In this document: positions 7,513 to 16,240 of the stretch, in pieces
Position numbering within the stretch: the stretch's first letter is position 1
Layout: every line of letters starts with the position of its first letter
Assembly (NCBI GenBank): GCA_013138975.1
Contig: WTBR01000035.1
Span: 45,890 to 109,889, forward strand
DNA length: 64,000 bases
DNA from: Bacteroidales bacterium
GTDB taxonomy: Bacteria; Bacteroidota; Bacteroidia; Bacteroidales; UBA12077
Direction: 5' to 3'
Notes under the pieces: generated by a model
The model's database searches: none
The model's input: only the letters and a program-made list of their open reading frames with translations
What the model was told of the DNA's origin: nothing
Program-made: the position numbers and the translations under genes

Positions 7513-9288
7513 CTAGCTCATTTCAATTTTTTTACTCTTATCGAAATAAGCCGTATGTAATAAATGATGCGCTTTTTCGCTCATTGGTTTTCCTAAAAAC
7601 TCCTCGTACAATTTAATGATATAAGGATTTTCGTGAGATTTACGAATTGGTTTACCTGCATCTTCACGATAAATTGCTTCTGAACGAGCTTTAAGAATAC
7701 TTGAATCGCTATGGTGCAATGGCTGACCACCGCCACCGATACAACCACCGGGACATGACATAATTTCAATTGCATGAAATTCTGATTTCCCTTCTTTAAT
7801 TTCTTCAAGTAACTTACGTGCATTACCTAATCCATGTGCTATTCCAATATTAATTGGAGTACCGTCAAAATCGACAGTTGCTTTTCTTATTGCTTCGAAA
7901 CCTCTAAGCTGTTCAAAATCTAATTTTTCAAGCTTCTTACCTGTATGTAATTCATATGCAGTACGAACCGCAGCTTCAATTACACCACCTGTAGTACCAA
8001 AAATTACTCCGGCACCCGATGATTCACCAAGCGGTTTATCAAAATCTTCGTCAGGTAATATATTTAAATCAAGATTTGCTTCTTTAATTAAATGTGCTAA
8101 CTCACGTGTTGATATTGAGAAATCAACATCCGGGTTATCATCTACTTTAAATTCATCACGTTGTGCTTCGTACTTTTTAGCTAAACAAGGCATGATAGAA
8201 ACTACAATAAGATCTTCACGCTTGGTGCTAATTTTATCGGCAAAATAAGTTTTTGCAATAGATCCAAACATTTGCTGTGGCGATCGTGCCGTTGATGGAA
8301 TATCTTTCATTTCGGGGAAATGATGTTCGAAGAAACTAACCCATGCAGGACAACAAGATGTTAACATTGGTAATTTCACTTCTTTATCGCCACCTAAATA
8401 TTTTGTTATTCGATCTAACAATTCTGTTCCTTCTTCCATAATGGTTAAGTCAGCAGCAAAATCAGTATCAAAAACATAATCGAAACCTAAACGACGTAAT
8501 GCTGATACCATTTTACCGGTAACTAAGGTTCCTGCTTCCATTCCGAACTCTTCGCCTAAAGCTGCACGCACTGCAGGAGCAGTTTGTACAATTACTTTTT
8601 TAGTAGGATCAGAAAGCGCATTAATTACATCTCTTGTATGATCTTTTTCTGTTAATGCACCAGTCGGGCAAACAGCAACACACTGACCACAATATGTACA
8701 AGAAGAGTGTTCTAAATCCATTTCAAATGCTGGCCCTACGGCTGATTCAAATCCACGGTGAAATGCAGATAATGCTCCAACTGTTTGGAATTCGTTACAC
8801 ATCATTTCGCAACGGCGACACATAATACATTTATCTAAATCACGGATAATTGATGGAGAAAAGTCTGTTTTATATGTCGACATCTCAGCATATTCTTGTC
8901 CGGGAATTTCGCGAATACCTAATTTTGTAGCCATATCTTGTAATTCACAGCTACCCGATTTAGGACATGTTAAACAATCTTTTGGATGATCGGAAAGAAT
9001 AAACTCCATTACCGTTCTACGTGCATTAATAACACGCATAGAGTGAGTATTTACAACCATTCCGTCCCAAACGTTTGTTGAACAAGAAGGTGCAAGATTA
9101 TTTCTGCCCTCAACCTCAACAACACAGATACGACATCCTCCTGGTTTGTTTTCAATATTTAAACCCTCAAGGTTCATATAACATAGTGTAGGGATTTCAA
9201 TTCCTAATTCTTTTGCAGCTTTATAGATTGTAGTCCCTTGTTCTACTTCTATTTGCTTGTCATCTATAGTTAATTTTACTTTATTCAT
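7513..9288 (-). CDS. hndD: [FeFe]-hydrogenase catalytic subunit (HndD/HydA type)
   Basis: Catalytic subunit of a cytoplasmic NAD(P)-linked, probably electron-bifurcating hydrogenase. Domains in order: a [2Fe-2S] ferredoxin domain (C36, C52, C55, C69); a NuoG-type His/Cys [4Fe-4S] site (DHPKDCLTCPKSGSCEL); two [4Fe-4S] clusters (CIMCRRCEMMC, CTYCGQCVAVCP); then the H-cluster domain with canonical motifs L1 TSCCPAW (310-316), L2 MPCLAKKYE (from 366) and L3 EIMSCPGGCIGGGG (Cys512, Cys516). A small-subunit-like C-terminal tail follows. Length (591 aa) is typical. All four cluster cysteines and the proton-relay Cys312 are present, so it should be active. The gene lies 14 bp after hndC. Maturases HydEFG are not in this window. 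Confidence 0.95.
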   Translation of the reverse strand: MNKVKLTIDDKQIEVEQGTTIYKAAKELGIEIPTLCYMNLEGLNIENKPGGCRICVVEVEGRNNLAPSCSTNVWDGMVVNTHSMRVINARRTVMEFILSDHPKDCLTCPKSGSCELQDMATKLGIREIPGQEYAEMSTYKTDFSPSIIRDLDKCIMCRRCEMMCNEFQTVGALSAFHRGFESAVGPAFEMDLEHSSCTYCGQCVAVCPTGALTEKDHTRDVINALSDPTKKVIVQTAPAVRAALGEEFGMEAGTLVTGKMVSALRRLGFDYVFDTDFAADLTIMEEGTELLDRITKYLGGDKEVKLPMLTSCCPAWVSFFEHHFPEMKDIPSTARSPQQMFGSIAKTYFADKISTKREDLIVVSIMPCLAKKYEAQRDEFKVDDNPDVDFSISTRELAHLIKEANLDLNILPDEDFDKPLGESSGAGVIFGTTGGVIEAAVRTAYELHTGKKLEKLDFEQLRGFEAIRKATVDFDGTPINIGIAHGLGNARKLLEEIKEGKSEFHAIEIMSCPGGCIGGGGQPLHHSDSSILKARSEAIYREDAGKPIRKSHENPYIIKLYEEFLGKPMSEKAHHLLHTAYFDKSKKIEMS

Positions 9289-9302
9289 CGTCCTAAAATT
9301 TA

Positions 9303-11096
9303 TTATTTTACAATGATTGCATCAAACTTACATCTCTCTTCACAAGCTCCACACTTTATACAAATACTTGGATCAATAAAGTGAGATTGCTTTTTCTCTC
9401 CGGCAATAGCTCCTACCGGACAAACTCTTGCACATGCAGTACAACCCACACAATTTTCTTCAATTACAAAGTAGGTCATTAAGTCTTTACACTGACCTGC
9501 ATGACATTTCTTATCATTAATATGATCTAAATATTCATCGTAGAAATTATCAAGCGTAGATAATATTGGATTTGGAGATGTTTGACCCAATCCGCAAAGA
9601 GAAGTATCTTTTATTACATTACTCATGTTTCGTAAACGTTGGATATCTTCCATCTCACCTTTACCTCCGGTAATTTTCTCCAACACTTCATGTAATCGTT
9701 TGTTTCCAATTCTGCATGGAGAACATTTTCCACAAGATTCTTCAACAGTAAATTCTAAATAGAATTTCGCCATTGAAACCATACAGTCATCTTCATCCAT
9801 TACAATCATACCACCTGATCCCATCATTGAGCCCACAGCGATTAAGTTATCGAAATCAATTGGTGTATCAAGATGCTTTTCAGTTAAACAACCACCTGAT
9901 GGACCTCCTGTTTGAACTGCTTTAAATTTCTTACCGTCTTTAATTCCGCCACCAATTTCGAAAATCACTTCGCGAAGTGTTGTTCCCATTGGAACCTCAA
10001 TTAGTCCAACATTATTAATTTTTCCTGCTAAAGCAAAAACTTTCGTTCCTTTTGCTTTTTCTGTTCCAATTTTATTAAACCAGTTAGCACCTTTATTTAT
10101 TATAATTGGAATATTAGCATAGGTCTCAACATTGTTAACATTTGTTGGTTTACCTAAATAACCTTTTTCAGCAGGATATGGAGGTTTAATAGTTGGTTCA
10201 CCACGCAAACCTTCCATTGAATGAATTAATGATGTTTCTTCGCCACAAACAAATGCTCCGGCACCGTATCTTAATTCAATATCGAATTCAAAATCAGTTC
10301 CAAGAATCTCTTTACCTAACAAACCATATTCTCTTGCTTGGTCTATAGCAATTATAAGTCTCTTAATTGCTAATGGATACTCTGCTCTAATATATATTAA
10401 TCCTTTTGTTGCACCCATTGAGTAAGCGCAAATTGCCATTGCTTCAAGAACAGCATGTGGGTCACCCTCAAGTATTGATCGATCCATAAATGCTCCTGGA
10501 TCACCTTCATCAGCGTTACATACAACATATTTTTGATCTGCTTCGTTTTTAGCAGCAATTTCCCATTTTAATCCTGTAGGAAACCCTCCTCCCCCACGAC
10601 CTCTTAATCCTGATTCTTTTATTTGATCTACTACATCTTTAGGACTCATTTCTGAAAGACATTTACCTAATGCCATATATCCATCACGAGCAATATATTC
10701 ATCCAAATTTTCAGGATCGATAAATCCACAATTACGCAATGCAATACGTATCTGCTTTTTATAAAAATCCATATGCTTTGAATCTGCTACAGTTTCTTTC
10801 TTTTTAGGATCTTTATAAAGCAATCGAGTAACCTGACGACCTTTTATAATATGTTCTTCAATTATTTCAGTTACATCTTCAGGTTTAACCTGTGTGTAAA
10901 ATGTATTATCAGGAGATACCTTTACGATTGGGCCTTTTTCACAAAAACCAAAACAACCAGTCATTACAACCTGAACCTCATCCTGAAGTCCCTTATTTTC
11001 TAATTCCTGTTTTAAGTTCTCAACAATATCATCGCTCGCAGAAGCTCTACATCCTGTTCCTCCGCATACCAATAAATGTGTTTTATATTTTGTCAT
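9303..11096 (-). CDS. hndC: NAD(P)-linked hydrogenase flavin subunit (HndC/HydB type)
   Basis: NuoF-like flavoprotein that binds FMN and NAD(P). An N-terminal thioredoxin-like [2Fe-2S] domain (VCGGTGCRASASD..., TGCFGFCEKGP) is followed by the NuoF core: GRGGGGFPTGLKW (FMN), CNADEGDPGAFMDR, YGAGAFVCGEETSL, and a [4Fe-4S] site ESCGKCSPCRIG with a later CGLGQ. A C-terminal pair of [4Fe-4S] clusters (CVGCTACARVCP, CIKCGACEERC) ends the protein. The full 597-residue architecture matches the large HydB of bifurcating enzymes and contrasts with the short 386-residue HydB at 48758. It is adjacent to hndB and hndD on the same strand. Confidence 0.94.
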   Translation of the reverse strand: MTKYKTHLLVCGGTGCRASASDDIVENLKQELENKGLQDEVQVVMTGCFGFCEKGPIVKVSPDNTFYTQVKPEDVTEIIEEHIIKGRQVTRLLYKDPKKKETVADSKHMDFYKKQIRIALRNCGFIDPENLDEYIARDGYMALGKCLSEMSPKDVVDQIKESGLRGRGGGGFPTGLKWEIAAKNEADQKYVVCNADEGDPGAFMDRSILEGDPHAVLEAMAICAYSMGATKGLIYIRAEYPLAIKRLIIAIDQAREYGLLGKEILGTDFEFDIELRYGAGAFVCGEETSLIHSMEGLRGEPTIKPPYPAEKGYLGKPTNVNNVETYANIPIIINKGANWFNKIGTEKAKGTKVFALAGKINNVGLIEVPMGTTLREVIFEIGGGIKDGKKFKAVQTGGPSGGCLTEKHLDTPIDFDNLIAVGSMMGSGGMIVMDEDDCMVSMAKFYLEFTVEESCGKCSPCRIGNKRLHEVLEKITGGKGEMEDIQRLRNMSNVIKDTSLCGLGQTSPNPILSTLDNFYDEYLDHINDKKCHAGQCKDLMTYFVIEENCVGCTACARVCPVGAIAGEKKQSHFIDPSICIKCGACEERCKFDAIIVK

Positions 11097-11117
11097 TTTT
11101 AAATTCTCCTTTAGTTT

Positions 11118-11516
11118 TTATTTATCATCGATTACTTGATAATTAACAGGTATTATTCCTTCTACCAATTCACCTAATTTGATGTATTTTTCAATAATTT
11201 CATCCGCTTTTTGAATATTAACATAACCAAAAACGATTGGATCTTCACCTGGCTTTTTTACTTCGATAGTAGGTTCTGCAAAACAATAACCCATATCACC
11301 GGTTTGTGTAACGACAGCTTCAACGTTTCTTTTCTCAAGGGCTTCAATCATAAAATCCATAACATCTTTTGCACCTGAGGCAATACCGCTGGTTGCCATA
11401 CCAACTTTAATCTGAACGTAACTCTCAGGGCTATCTGCTTTTTCCCTTAAGTCCACTTTTGATTGCAAATCTTCTCTCATTTTCTTAAGATCTGCTAATG
11501 TTTTGATCTTTGCCAT
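11118..11516 (-). CDS. hndB: HndB-type thioredoxin-fold hydrogenase subunit lacking most Fe-S cysteines
   Basis: A 132-residue protein between the regulatory genes and hndC, where HndB is expected in four-subunit NADP-reducing hydrogenases. The fold pattern resembles a thioredoxin-like [2Fe-2S] ferredoxin. However, the position of the first CxxxxC pair reads VGMATSGIASGA, and the second pair reads TGDMGYCFAEP, leaving a single Cys. A standard four-Cys [2Fe-2S] cluster is therefore unlikely, and a structural or docking role is more plausible. The N-terminal 25 residues (AKIKTLADLKKMREDL) are helical and charged. Confidence 0.8.
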   Translation of the reverse strand: MAKIKTLADLKKMREDLQSKVDLREKADSPESYVQIKVGMATSGIASGAKDVMDFMIEALEKRNVEAVVTQTGDMGYCFAEPTIEVKKPGEDPIVFGYVNIQKADEIIEKYIKLGELVEGIIPVNYQVIDDK

Positions 11517-11618
11517 ATTTAAATCTTATTTAAAGTGTTTATTACATTTATGTTATACAAATTTATCATTTACATCATTTAGAATCCAATCAAATAGCGT
11601 TTTCGAAAGTATAATATT

Positions 11619-12164
11619 TTAAACTACACACATTTCATGTAAATTCTCAGTTATCATTTCTTTTAAAAACCTTCTGATTTTAGGATCACTAATCTTAATA
11701 TCACCAAGAGCTAATTTTATTTCTTGAGTATCAAGCTCATATTTTTTATTATTAATATGATGAATATATTTAAAATCAATAGTTGGATTTGCTGCTACTA
11801 ACAAAATAATTGTTCCCGAAATATCCCCCAAAGGTGGCCTATCAATATGATCATATTGAAAGGTAGCATGCACTTGTGTTCCGATTCCAATTTCTGAAAC
11901 TACTTTTACATATCCATTAGACTGTTCGGCACTATGCTTTAATAATGGTAATCCCATACCCACTTTTCGAGTATTTCTGGTAGTTGTAAAAGGATCTGTT
12001 ACGAATTCCAATAAACCCGAATCCATTCCTATACCATTATCCTTAATCCCAATTATTAAAATATTTTTCTCAATATTTTCCTTAATCAATATTCCTATAT
12101 TTCTTGCCTCACCACGGATTGAGTTCTGAACAATATCTAAAATATGCATTGAAATATTATTCAT
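11619..12164 (-). CDS. HATPase (histidine-kinase-like ATP-binding) protein of the hydrogenase operon
   Basis: A small GHKL ATP-binding protein: N-box 'DIVQNSIRGEARNI', G1 box 'DNGIGMD', G2 box 'GMGLPLLKHSAEQSNG'. There is no phosphoacceptor domain, so it resembles an anti-sigma-factor or stand-alone kinase module. About 60 C-terminal residues follow the ATPase fold (DPKIRRFLKEMI). It overlaps the end of the PHP gene by 8 bp, showing translational coupling. Similar HATPase genes accompany [FeFe]-hydrogenase clusters in Firmicutes. The target is unknown. Confidence 0.8.
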   Translation of the reverse strand: MNNISMHILDIVQNSIRGEARNIGILIKENIEKNILIIGIKDNGIGMDSGLLEFVTDPFTTTRNTRKVGMGLPLLKHSAEQSNGYVKVVSEIGIGTQVHATFQYDHIDRPPLGDISGTIILLVAANPTIDFKYIHHINNKKYELDTQEIKLALGDIKISDPKIRRFLKEMITENLHEMCVV

Positions 12165-12900
12165 TACACATTACCTTTCTACCAGCTTCTTCTTTTAAAG
12201 CAAGTTTTACTTCATTAAATGATTTATCATTCATTTGGAAAATAGTTTTAACATTCCCTATATCTTCAAGGAAATGAGCATCTGAACTTTGTATAAAACA
12301 ATAATCTGCCAGATAATTATTTTGTTGAATAAATTCCTTTTTTATTGTGTGTTTAGAAATTTCAAGTGCATCTACATTTAAATCGTTTGGCACAAAACCC
12401 AACTGACTTATAATAGAGTATCTCATTCTGTCGATATGTGCAGGAATAAACAATCCGTTTAATTCATGAACTTTTGTTTCAATCTCACTTATTCCTATGT
12501 TAAGACCTGATATCAATAAATATTCAATTTGCTCAAGAATGTTTTCTTTTGAATCAAGCACAAGCTGATAACCAAATTTATTTACATCATTCTTGATTTT
12601 TGGAAGATGATCATCCAAAAAATATTGGAACTCATTTAATTCATCATATTTGTCAAAGAACGCTAAACAATGAACCTCTTCTTTTGAAGCTACCTCTGCT
12701 CCTTTTAGAATAAATATATCATTGTCTTTTGCAATATCATCGAGCACTTTACAATTTTTAGTACTATTATGATCTGTTATTCCAAGTATGTCAATTTTTT
12801 CTCTTTTAGCTTTCTCAACTATGCTTATAGGACTCATCTCCAAATCGCCACAAGGTGATAATACTGTATGTGTATGTAAATCGGCCTTGTATAAATTCAT
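12157..12900 (-). CDS. PHP-domain metal-dependent phosphoesterase-like protein
   Basis: An N-terminal PHP signature (DLHTHTVLSPCGDLEMS, then DILGITDHNSTKN) supplies the metal-binding His/Asp set. Later metal-ligand candidates are in KGAEVASKEEVHCLAFF, FIPAHIDR and QSSDAHFLEDIG. Length (247 aa) fits the TrpH/YciV-like PHP family of phosphoesterases. It sits between a DRTGG protein and a HATPase inside the hydrogenase operon, so the substrate may be a signalling nucleotide or phosphorylated intermediate linked to redox control. That role is inference. Confidence 0.82.
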   Translation of the reverse strand: MNLYKADLHTHTVLSPCGDLEMSPISIVEKAKREKIDILGITDHNSTKNCKVLDDIAKDNDIFILKGAEVASKEEVHCLAFFDKYDELNEFQYFLDDHLPKIKNDVNKFGYQLVLDSKENILEQIEYLLISGLNIGISEIETKVHELNGLFIPAHIDRMRYSIISQLGFVPNDLNVDALEISKHTIKKEFIQQNNYLADYCFIQSSDAHFLEDIGNVKTIFQMNDKSFNEVKLALKEEAGRKVMCNE

Positions 12901-12905
12901 GTCAC

Positions 12906-13235
12906 TTATAATAATTGGAATAGTTTACCGGCAATCTCAAAAGTATTTTCTTTTGCTCTTAAAATCGGAACTCCTTCTTGATTACTTTGCTTTACAGTAT
13001 CTTCATCAGGATTAAATCCTTTCACAAGTATTACTGCTGCTAAATCTTTTAATGAAGCAATTGCCATTACATTTTTATGTGTTTGTAATGTAATCCAAAC
13101 CTGACCCTCTTTTGCGTTTCCCATTACATCACTTAACAAATCAGAAACATAACCTCCGGTAATTTCGTTTTCAATTCCAGATTGACCACACAATAATTCT
13201 AAATCTAAACTATTTATAATATCTGATACTTTCAT
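12906..13235 (-). CDS. DRTGG-domain protein (second copy)
   Basis: A 109-residue single-domain protein whose pattern (MKVSDIINSLDLELLCG...GGYVSDLLSDVMGNAKEGQVWIT...AIASLKDLAAVILVKG) matches the DRTGG domain known from phosphotransacetylase N-termini and CBS-DRTGG regulators. It is paralogous to the gene at 15035 (GFASDLMSDVLTLNSDDVLLITG). It is followed by the PHP gene after 5 bp. DRTGG domains are thought to bind regulatory ligands. The ligand here is unknown. Confidence 0.78.
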   Translation of the reverse strand: MKVSDIINSLDLELLCGQSGIENEITGGYVSDLLSDVMGNAKEGQVWITLQTHKNVMAIASLKDLAAVILVKGFNPDEDTVKQSNQEGVPILRAKENTFEIAGKLFQLL

Positions 13236-13248
13236 AAGTTCTTAATTA

Positions 13249-14607
13249 TTAACATTTTCGGTTTAGTTTTTCTTCACCCCAAATATTCTTCATAATTTCA
13301 TGTGATTGTTCCCAATCAATTATTCCTTTTTTCTCGAATATTTTCTGAATAAATATGCAATGATTAATTACAGCTTGTTCTTGGACAATATCCTCGGCTA
13401 ATGCTTGACAATTTGGAGCACCACAAGCTCCACAATCTACATCGGGTAAGCATTTCATAATTTCTTTTACCCTTCGCATTTTTTTCATTGCCTCAGCCAT
13501 ATTAATATCCAATTTCATCATTGAACGTGGCTTTATTTTATTAATTACCATACAATCTTCCAGATATTCACTATATCTTAAAATTGACTTTGGTTCATTT
13601 TCGTAACTATATTCTGTTTCTTTAAAATATTCTGCACGTTTTTTTAGTCGTTCTACTGTTAAAAAGCGATTTGTAGTAGTTAATACACCTCCTGCACAAC
13701 TCTCATCACAAGCACGAAGCTCTAAAAAATCCACATCCTTAACTTCCTCATTTTCCACCTTCTCAAGAAATTCCATTACATTATGAACGCCATCTATTGC
13801 TAAACATCGACCATTCATATTATCTGCTTCTCCGTTCGTTAAACTCCAAACCGTAGCTTCCGGAGATAGTCTTTCTCTTTTACATTCTGTACATGAATTA
13901 TAATCTCCGCGCTTAATACTGGTATAGGCCTTATTAAAAATAAAATCCATATTAATAACACCGGTTATAGGCGATTTATCTTCACTAACAGGACTCTTTA
14001 CTGCTGCAATTTTTGCTGCACAAGGTGTTATGTAAAAAATCCCGATATCAGATTCATCTACTCCCTGATCTATCAATTTTTGTTTATAATATATTGCTGC
14101 GATATCAAGTGGAGGATGTTTTAATACAATATTATCAACTAAAGCAGGAAATCTAACTTGTATTAAACGTATTACTGCAGGACAAAATGAAGAAATCAGG
14201 GGTTTCTTGTTTTCGTTTTTTAATGCATATTCTTGCAGTGATTCTTTTAAAACATCAACACCGTGTTCTGCTTCATAAATATCTGTAAACCCCAAATCCA
14301 TTAATGAATTATACACTTGAGATGTTTTTACATCTTCAGGAAATTGCCCAATTAATACTGCGGACAAAATAGCTACTCTGTATTTATACTGAAATATTTT
14401 ATTGAAATCATCTTGTTCTATAATTATAGCACCCACAGGACAAACTCTAAAGCATTCACCACAATCGATGCATCTGTTTTCAAAAAGCTCAGCTTTACCA
14501 TTGCGAACACGAATAGCCTCTGTAGGACATATATTCATACAATGTGAACAACCAATACAATGGTCTTTTTGAATTTTTAATGCGTGATGAAAAGCTTTCT
14601 GATCCAT
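13249..14607 (-). CDS. [FeFe]-hydrogenase-like Fe-S sensor protein
   Basis: Domains in order: an N-terminal 2[4Fe-4S] ferredoxin (CIGCSHCMNICP, CIDCGECFRVCP); an [FeFe]-hydrogenase large-subunit-like domain; and a C-terminal Fe-S domain of the pfam04060 type (LPDVDCGACGAPNCQALAEDI). H-cluster motifs are altered: L1 SSFCPAV, L2 TPCAAKIAAV and L3 LRACDESCAGG. The four cluster-ligand cysteines are kept, but the proton-relay Cys of L1 is Phe. This pattern resembles the putative sensory hydrogenase groups rather than catalytic enzymes, although no PAS domain is present. Its neighbours (HATPase, DRTGG, PHP) support a role in sensing H2 or redox state and adjusting the hydrogenase. Confidence 0.8.
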   Translation of the reverse strand: MDQKAFHHALKIQKDHCIGCSHCMNICPTEAIRVRNGKAELFENRCIDCGECFRVCPVGAIIIEQDDFNKIFQYKYRVAILSAVLIGQFPEDVKTSQVYNSLMDLGFTDIYEAEHGVDVLKESLQEYALKNENKKPLISSFCPAVIRLIQVRFPALVDNIVLKHPPLDIAAIYYKQKLIDQGVDESDIGIFYITPCAAKIAAVKSPVSEDKSPITGVINMDFIFNKAYTSIKRGDYNSCTECKRERLSPEATVWSLTNGEADNMNGRCLAIDGVHNVMEFLEKVENEEVKDVDFLELRACDESCAGGVLTTTNRFLTVERLKKRAEYFKETEYSYENEPKSILRYSEYLEDCMVINKIKPRSMMKLDINMAEAMKKMRRVKEIMKCLPDVDCGACGAPNCQALAEDIVQEQAVINHCIFIQKIFEKKGIIDWEQSHEIMKNIWGEEKLNRKC

Positions 14608-14618
14608 CTTAATTTAAT

Positions 14619-15032
14619 CTATTTTAGGTATGCAATTATTTTCAAATTTGTCCCTACTCCAACTTCGCTGCTTATATAAAACTCATCGGAATTATTCTTA
14701 ATATTAGCTAATCCCATTCCTGCACCAAAACCCATTTCTCTAACTTTTTCCGATGCCGTTGAATATCCTTCTTCCATTGCCAATTGTATATCCTCTATTC
14801 CAGGCCCTTTATCATCTATTTCAATTTCAATTTTCTCTGTATTGATATCAATTATTACTTTCCCTGAATATGCATGTGCTACCACATTAACCTCAGATTC
14901 ATATAAAGCAACAACAACCCTTCTTATAACCTTGTGATCTCCTAGCAATTGTTTCAAAATCGTTTTCAATTGGCTTGATGCAAAACCAAGCTTAGAAAAA
15001 TCTCCTGCCTCTATTTCGAATTCAAAATGCAT
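14619..15032 (-). CDS. RsbW-like HATPase (anti-sigma-factor type)
   Basis: A 137-residue GHKL ATPase with 'YESEVNVVAHAYSG' (N-box), 'DKGPGIEDI' (G1) and 'GFGAGMGLANIKN' (G2), ending in 'GVGTNLKIIAYLK'. The size and motif order fit the RsbW/SpoIIAB anti-sigma kinases. No partner sigma or anti-anti-sigma gene is present nearby. It may therefore act on another operon product, such as the Fe-S sensor that follows after 11 bp. Confidence 0.82.
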   Translation of the reverse strand: MHFEFEIEAGDFSKLGFASSQLKTILKQLLGDHKVIRRVVVALYESEVNVVAHAYSGKVIIDINTEKIEIEIDDKGPGIEDIQLAMEEGYSTASEKVREMGFGAGMGLANIKNNSDEFYISSEVGVGTNLKIIAYLK

Positions 15033-15034
15033 AA

Positions 15035-15379
15035 TTAAAATATAGGTTCTATTCCTGCTTTATATAATTTACCTGCTGTTTTAAAAACAGAATCTGAACA
15101 TTCAATCAGGATTATATTTATTTCTTTAGCTAAATCTATCATTTCTTTTCTCACTTTCTTATTGCGAGCAAATACGATACATGATATATCAGACATTTCA
15201 GCTGTTCTAATTGCCTGCAAATTTGCTAATCCGGTAATTAGTAGAACATCATCCGAATTCAATGTCAAAACATCACTCATAAGATCTGAAGCAAATCCTT
15301 TCTGAACTTCCAAATGTGTCATATCTTCCCCGCAAATTACTCTCCCATTTATAATGCTTACTACATCTTTAATTTTCAT
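15035..15379 (-). CDS. DRTGG-domain protein (first gene of the hydrogenase operon)
   Basis: A 114-residue DRTGG domain: 'MKIKDVVSIINGRVICG', 'GFASDLMSDVLTLNSDDVLLITG', 'AEMSDISCIVFARNKK'. It opens the ten-gene minus-strand operon and is separated from the RsbW-like gene by 2 bp. The double TGTTA-N6-TAACA operator lies 80 bp upstream of its ATG. Two DRTGG paralogues in one operon suggest a heteromeric or paired sensor. This is not known from the sequence alone. Confidence 0.78.
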   Translation of the reverse strand: MKIKDVVSIINGRVICGEDMTHLEVQKGFASDLMSDVLTLNSDDVLLITGLANLQAIRTAEMSDISCIVFARNKKVRKEMIDLAKEINIILIECSDSVFKTAGKLYKAGIEPIF

Positions 15380-15458
15380 TATAACACCGAATTATATTCT
15401 GTTAATAATTGTAATACGAATCATTCATTTATAATTCCAATGCAAATATATAATGTTT

Positions 15459-15493
15459 TTGTTATTTTCTTAACACTGTTATTTAAATAACAC
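15459..15493. promoter_or_regulatory. Tandem double operator, Rex-like (hydrogenase operon 1)
   Basis: Two 16-bp sites, TGTTATTTTCTTAACA (15460-15475) and TGTTATTTAAATAACA (15477-15492, a perfect palindrome), start exactly 17 bp apart. Both fit TGTTA-N6-TAACA, close to the NADH sensor Rex consensus TTGTTAA-N4-TTAACAA. The same two-site layout occurs before the second hydrogenase operon. No rex gene is visible in the window. Confidence 0.65.
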
Positions 15494-15597
15494 TATAATG
15501 TTTTTATCAATGTACTCGTTTAATGTTTTATTCTTTGATTTTAAGGCACTTACAATGCTTGAAAATAAATATGTTATACAACTCTTTTTCTATTTTT

Positions 15598-15610
15598 ATG
15601 ACATTTCTTA
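15598..15610. promoter_or_regulatory. 13-bp motif ATGACATTTCTTA shared with hydrogenase operon 2
   Basis: The same 13 bases occur at 50517-50529, upstream of the other hydrogenase operon and in the same orientation. They lie 106 bp (here) and 65 bp (there) beyond the double operator. This could be an activator or promoter element. Confidence 0.35.
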
Positions 15611-15820
15611 AAAAAAATCATTTTATTTATTATCGATTATTAGAGCCCCTCCTCCTTTTAAGCTTCACACAATAAATAAAAAATCAGAATATTTTAATGT
15701 CTAAATAAATATGAAAATTTTGACCTTAAATAATTGACTTTGGAATATAAATTTCCGAAATTGTAATGGGAACAATGAAAAATAAATTAGATAATACTAA
15801 ACTATTAAAACCATAAAATT

Positions 15821-16228
15821 ATGGCAAGAGATTATTACTGTCCGATATGCAAAGGGCAATTAAGAGTTAAGAACTCAATTTTACTTTCTGCAAAGTCAGC
15901 AAAAAACGAAAAGGGTTTAGTTTTTCTAAATTCAGATATAGGCGATTATGCAATTACCACTCACCCTAGCTTCCAAATTCGTGATGGTGAAGAATATATA
16001 TTTAGCTGTCCTATTTGTCATGCTACTCTAAATAGAGAAGAGAACCCTAATTTAGTTAAAATTTTTATGAAGGATGGCGATGATAATTTTGAGATCTATT
16101 TTTCAAGCTTAGCGGGAGAAAAATGCACATATAAAATAAGCGATAAAATAATAGAACAAATTGGCCCGGATGTTAATCAATACCAACAATATTTTGATAT
16201 TCCTGAAGATGATAAAAAATATCTTTAA
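15821..16228 (+). CDS. Small zinc-ribbon-like protein
   Basis: A 135-residue soluble protein with two CPxC knuckles: YYCPICKGQL at residue 7 and FSCPICHATL at about residue 66, which probably bind one zinc ion. No enzymatic domain is recognisable. It is transcribed divergently from the hydrogenase operon, with about 440 bp between the starts that hold the double operator. The proximity may mean shared redox regulation, but the function is unknown. Confidence 0.7.
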   Translation: MARDYYCPICKGQLRVKNSILLSAKSAKNEKGLVFLNSDIGDYAITTHPSFQIRDGEEYIFSCPICHATLNREENPNLVKIFMKDGDDNFEIYFSSLAGEKCTYKISDKIIEQIGPDVNQYQQYFDIPEDDKKYL

Positions 16229-16240
16229 TACACTAACGTG

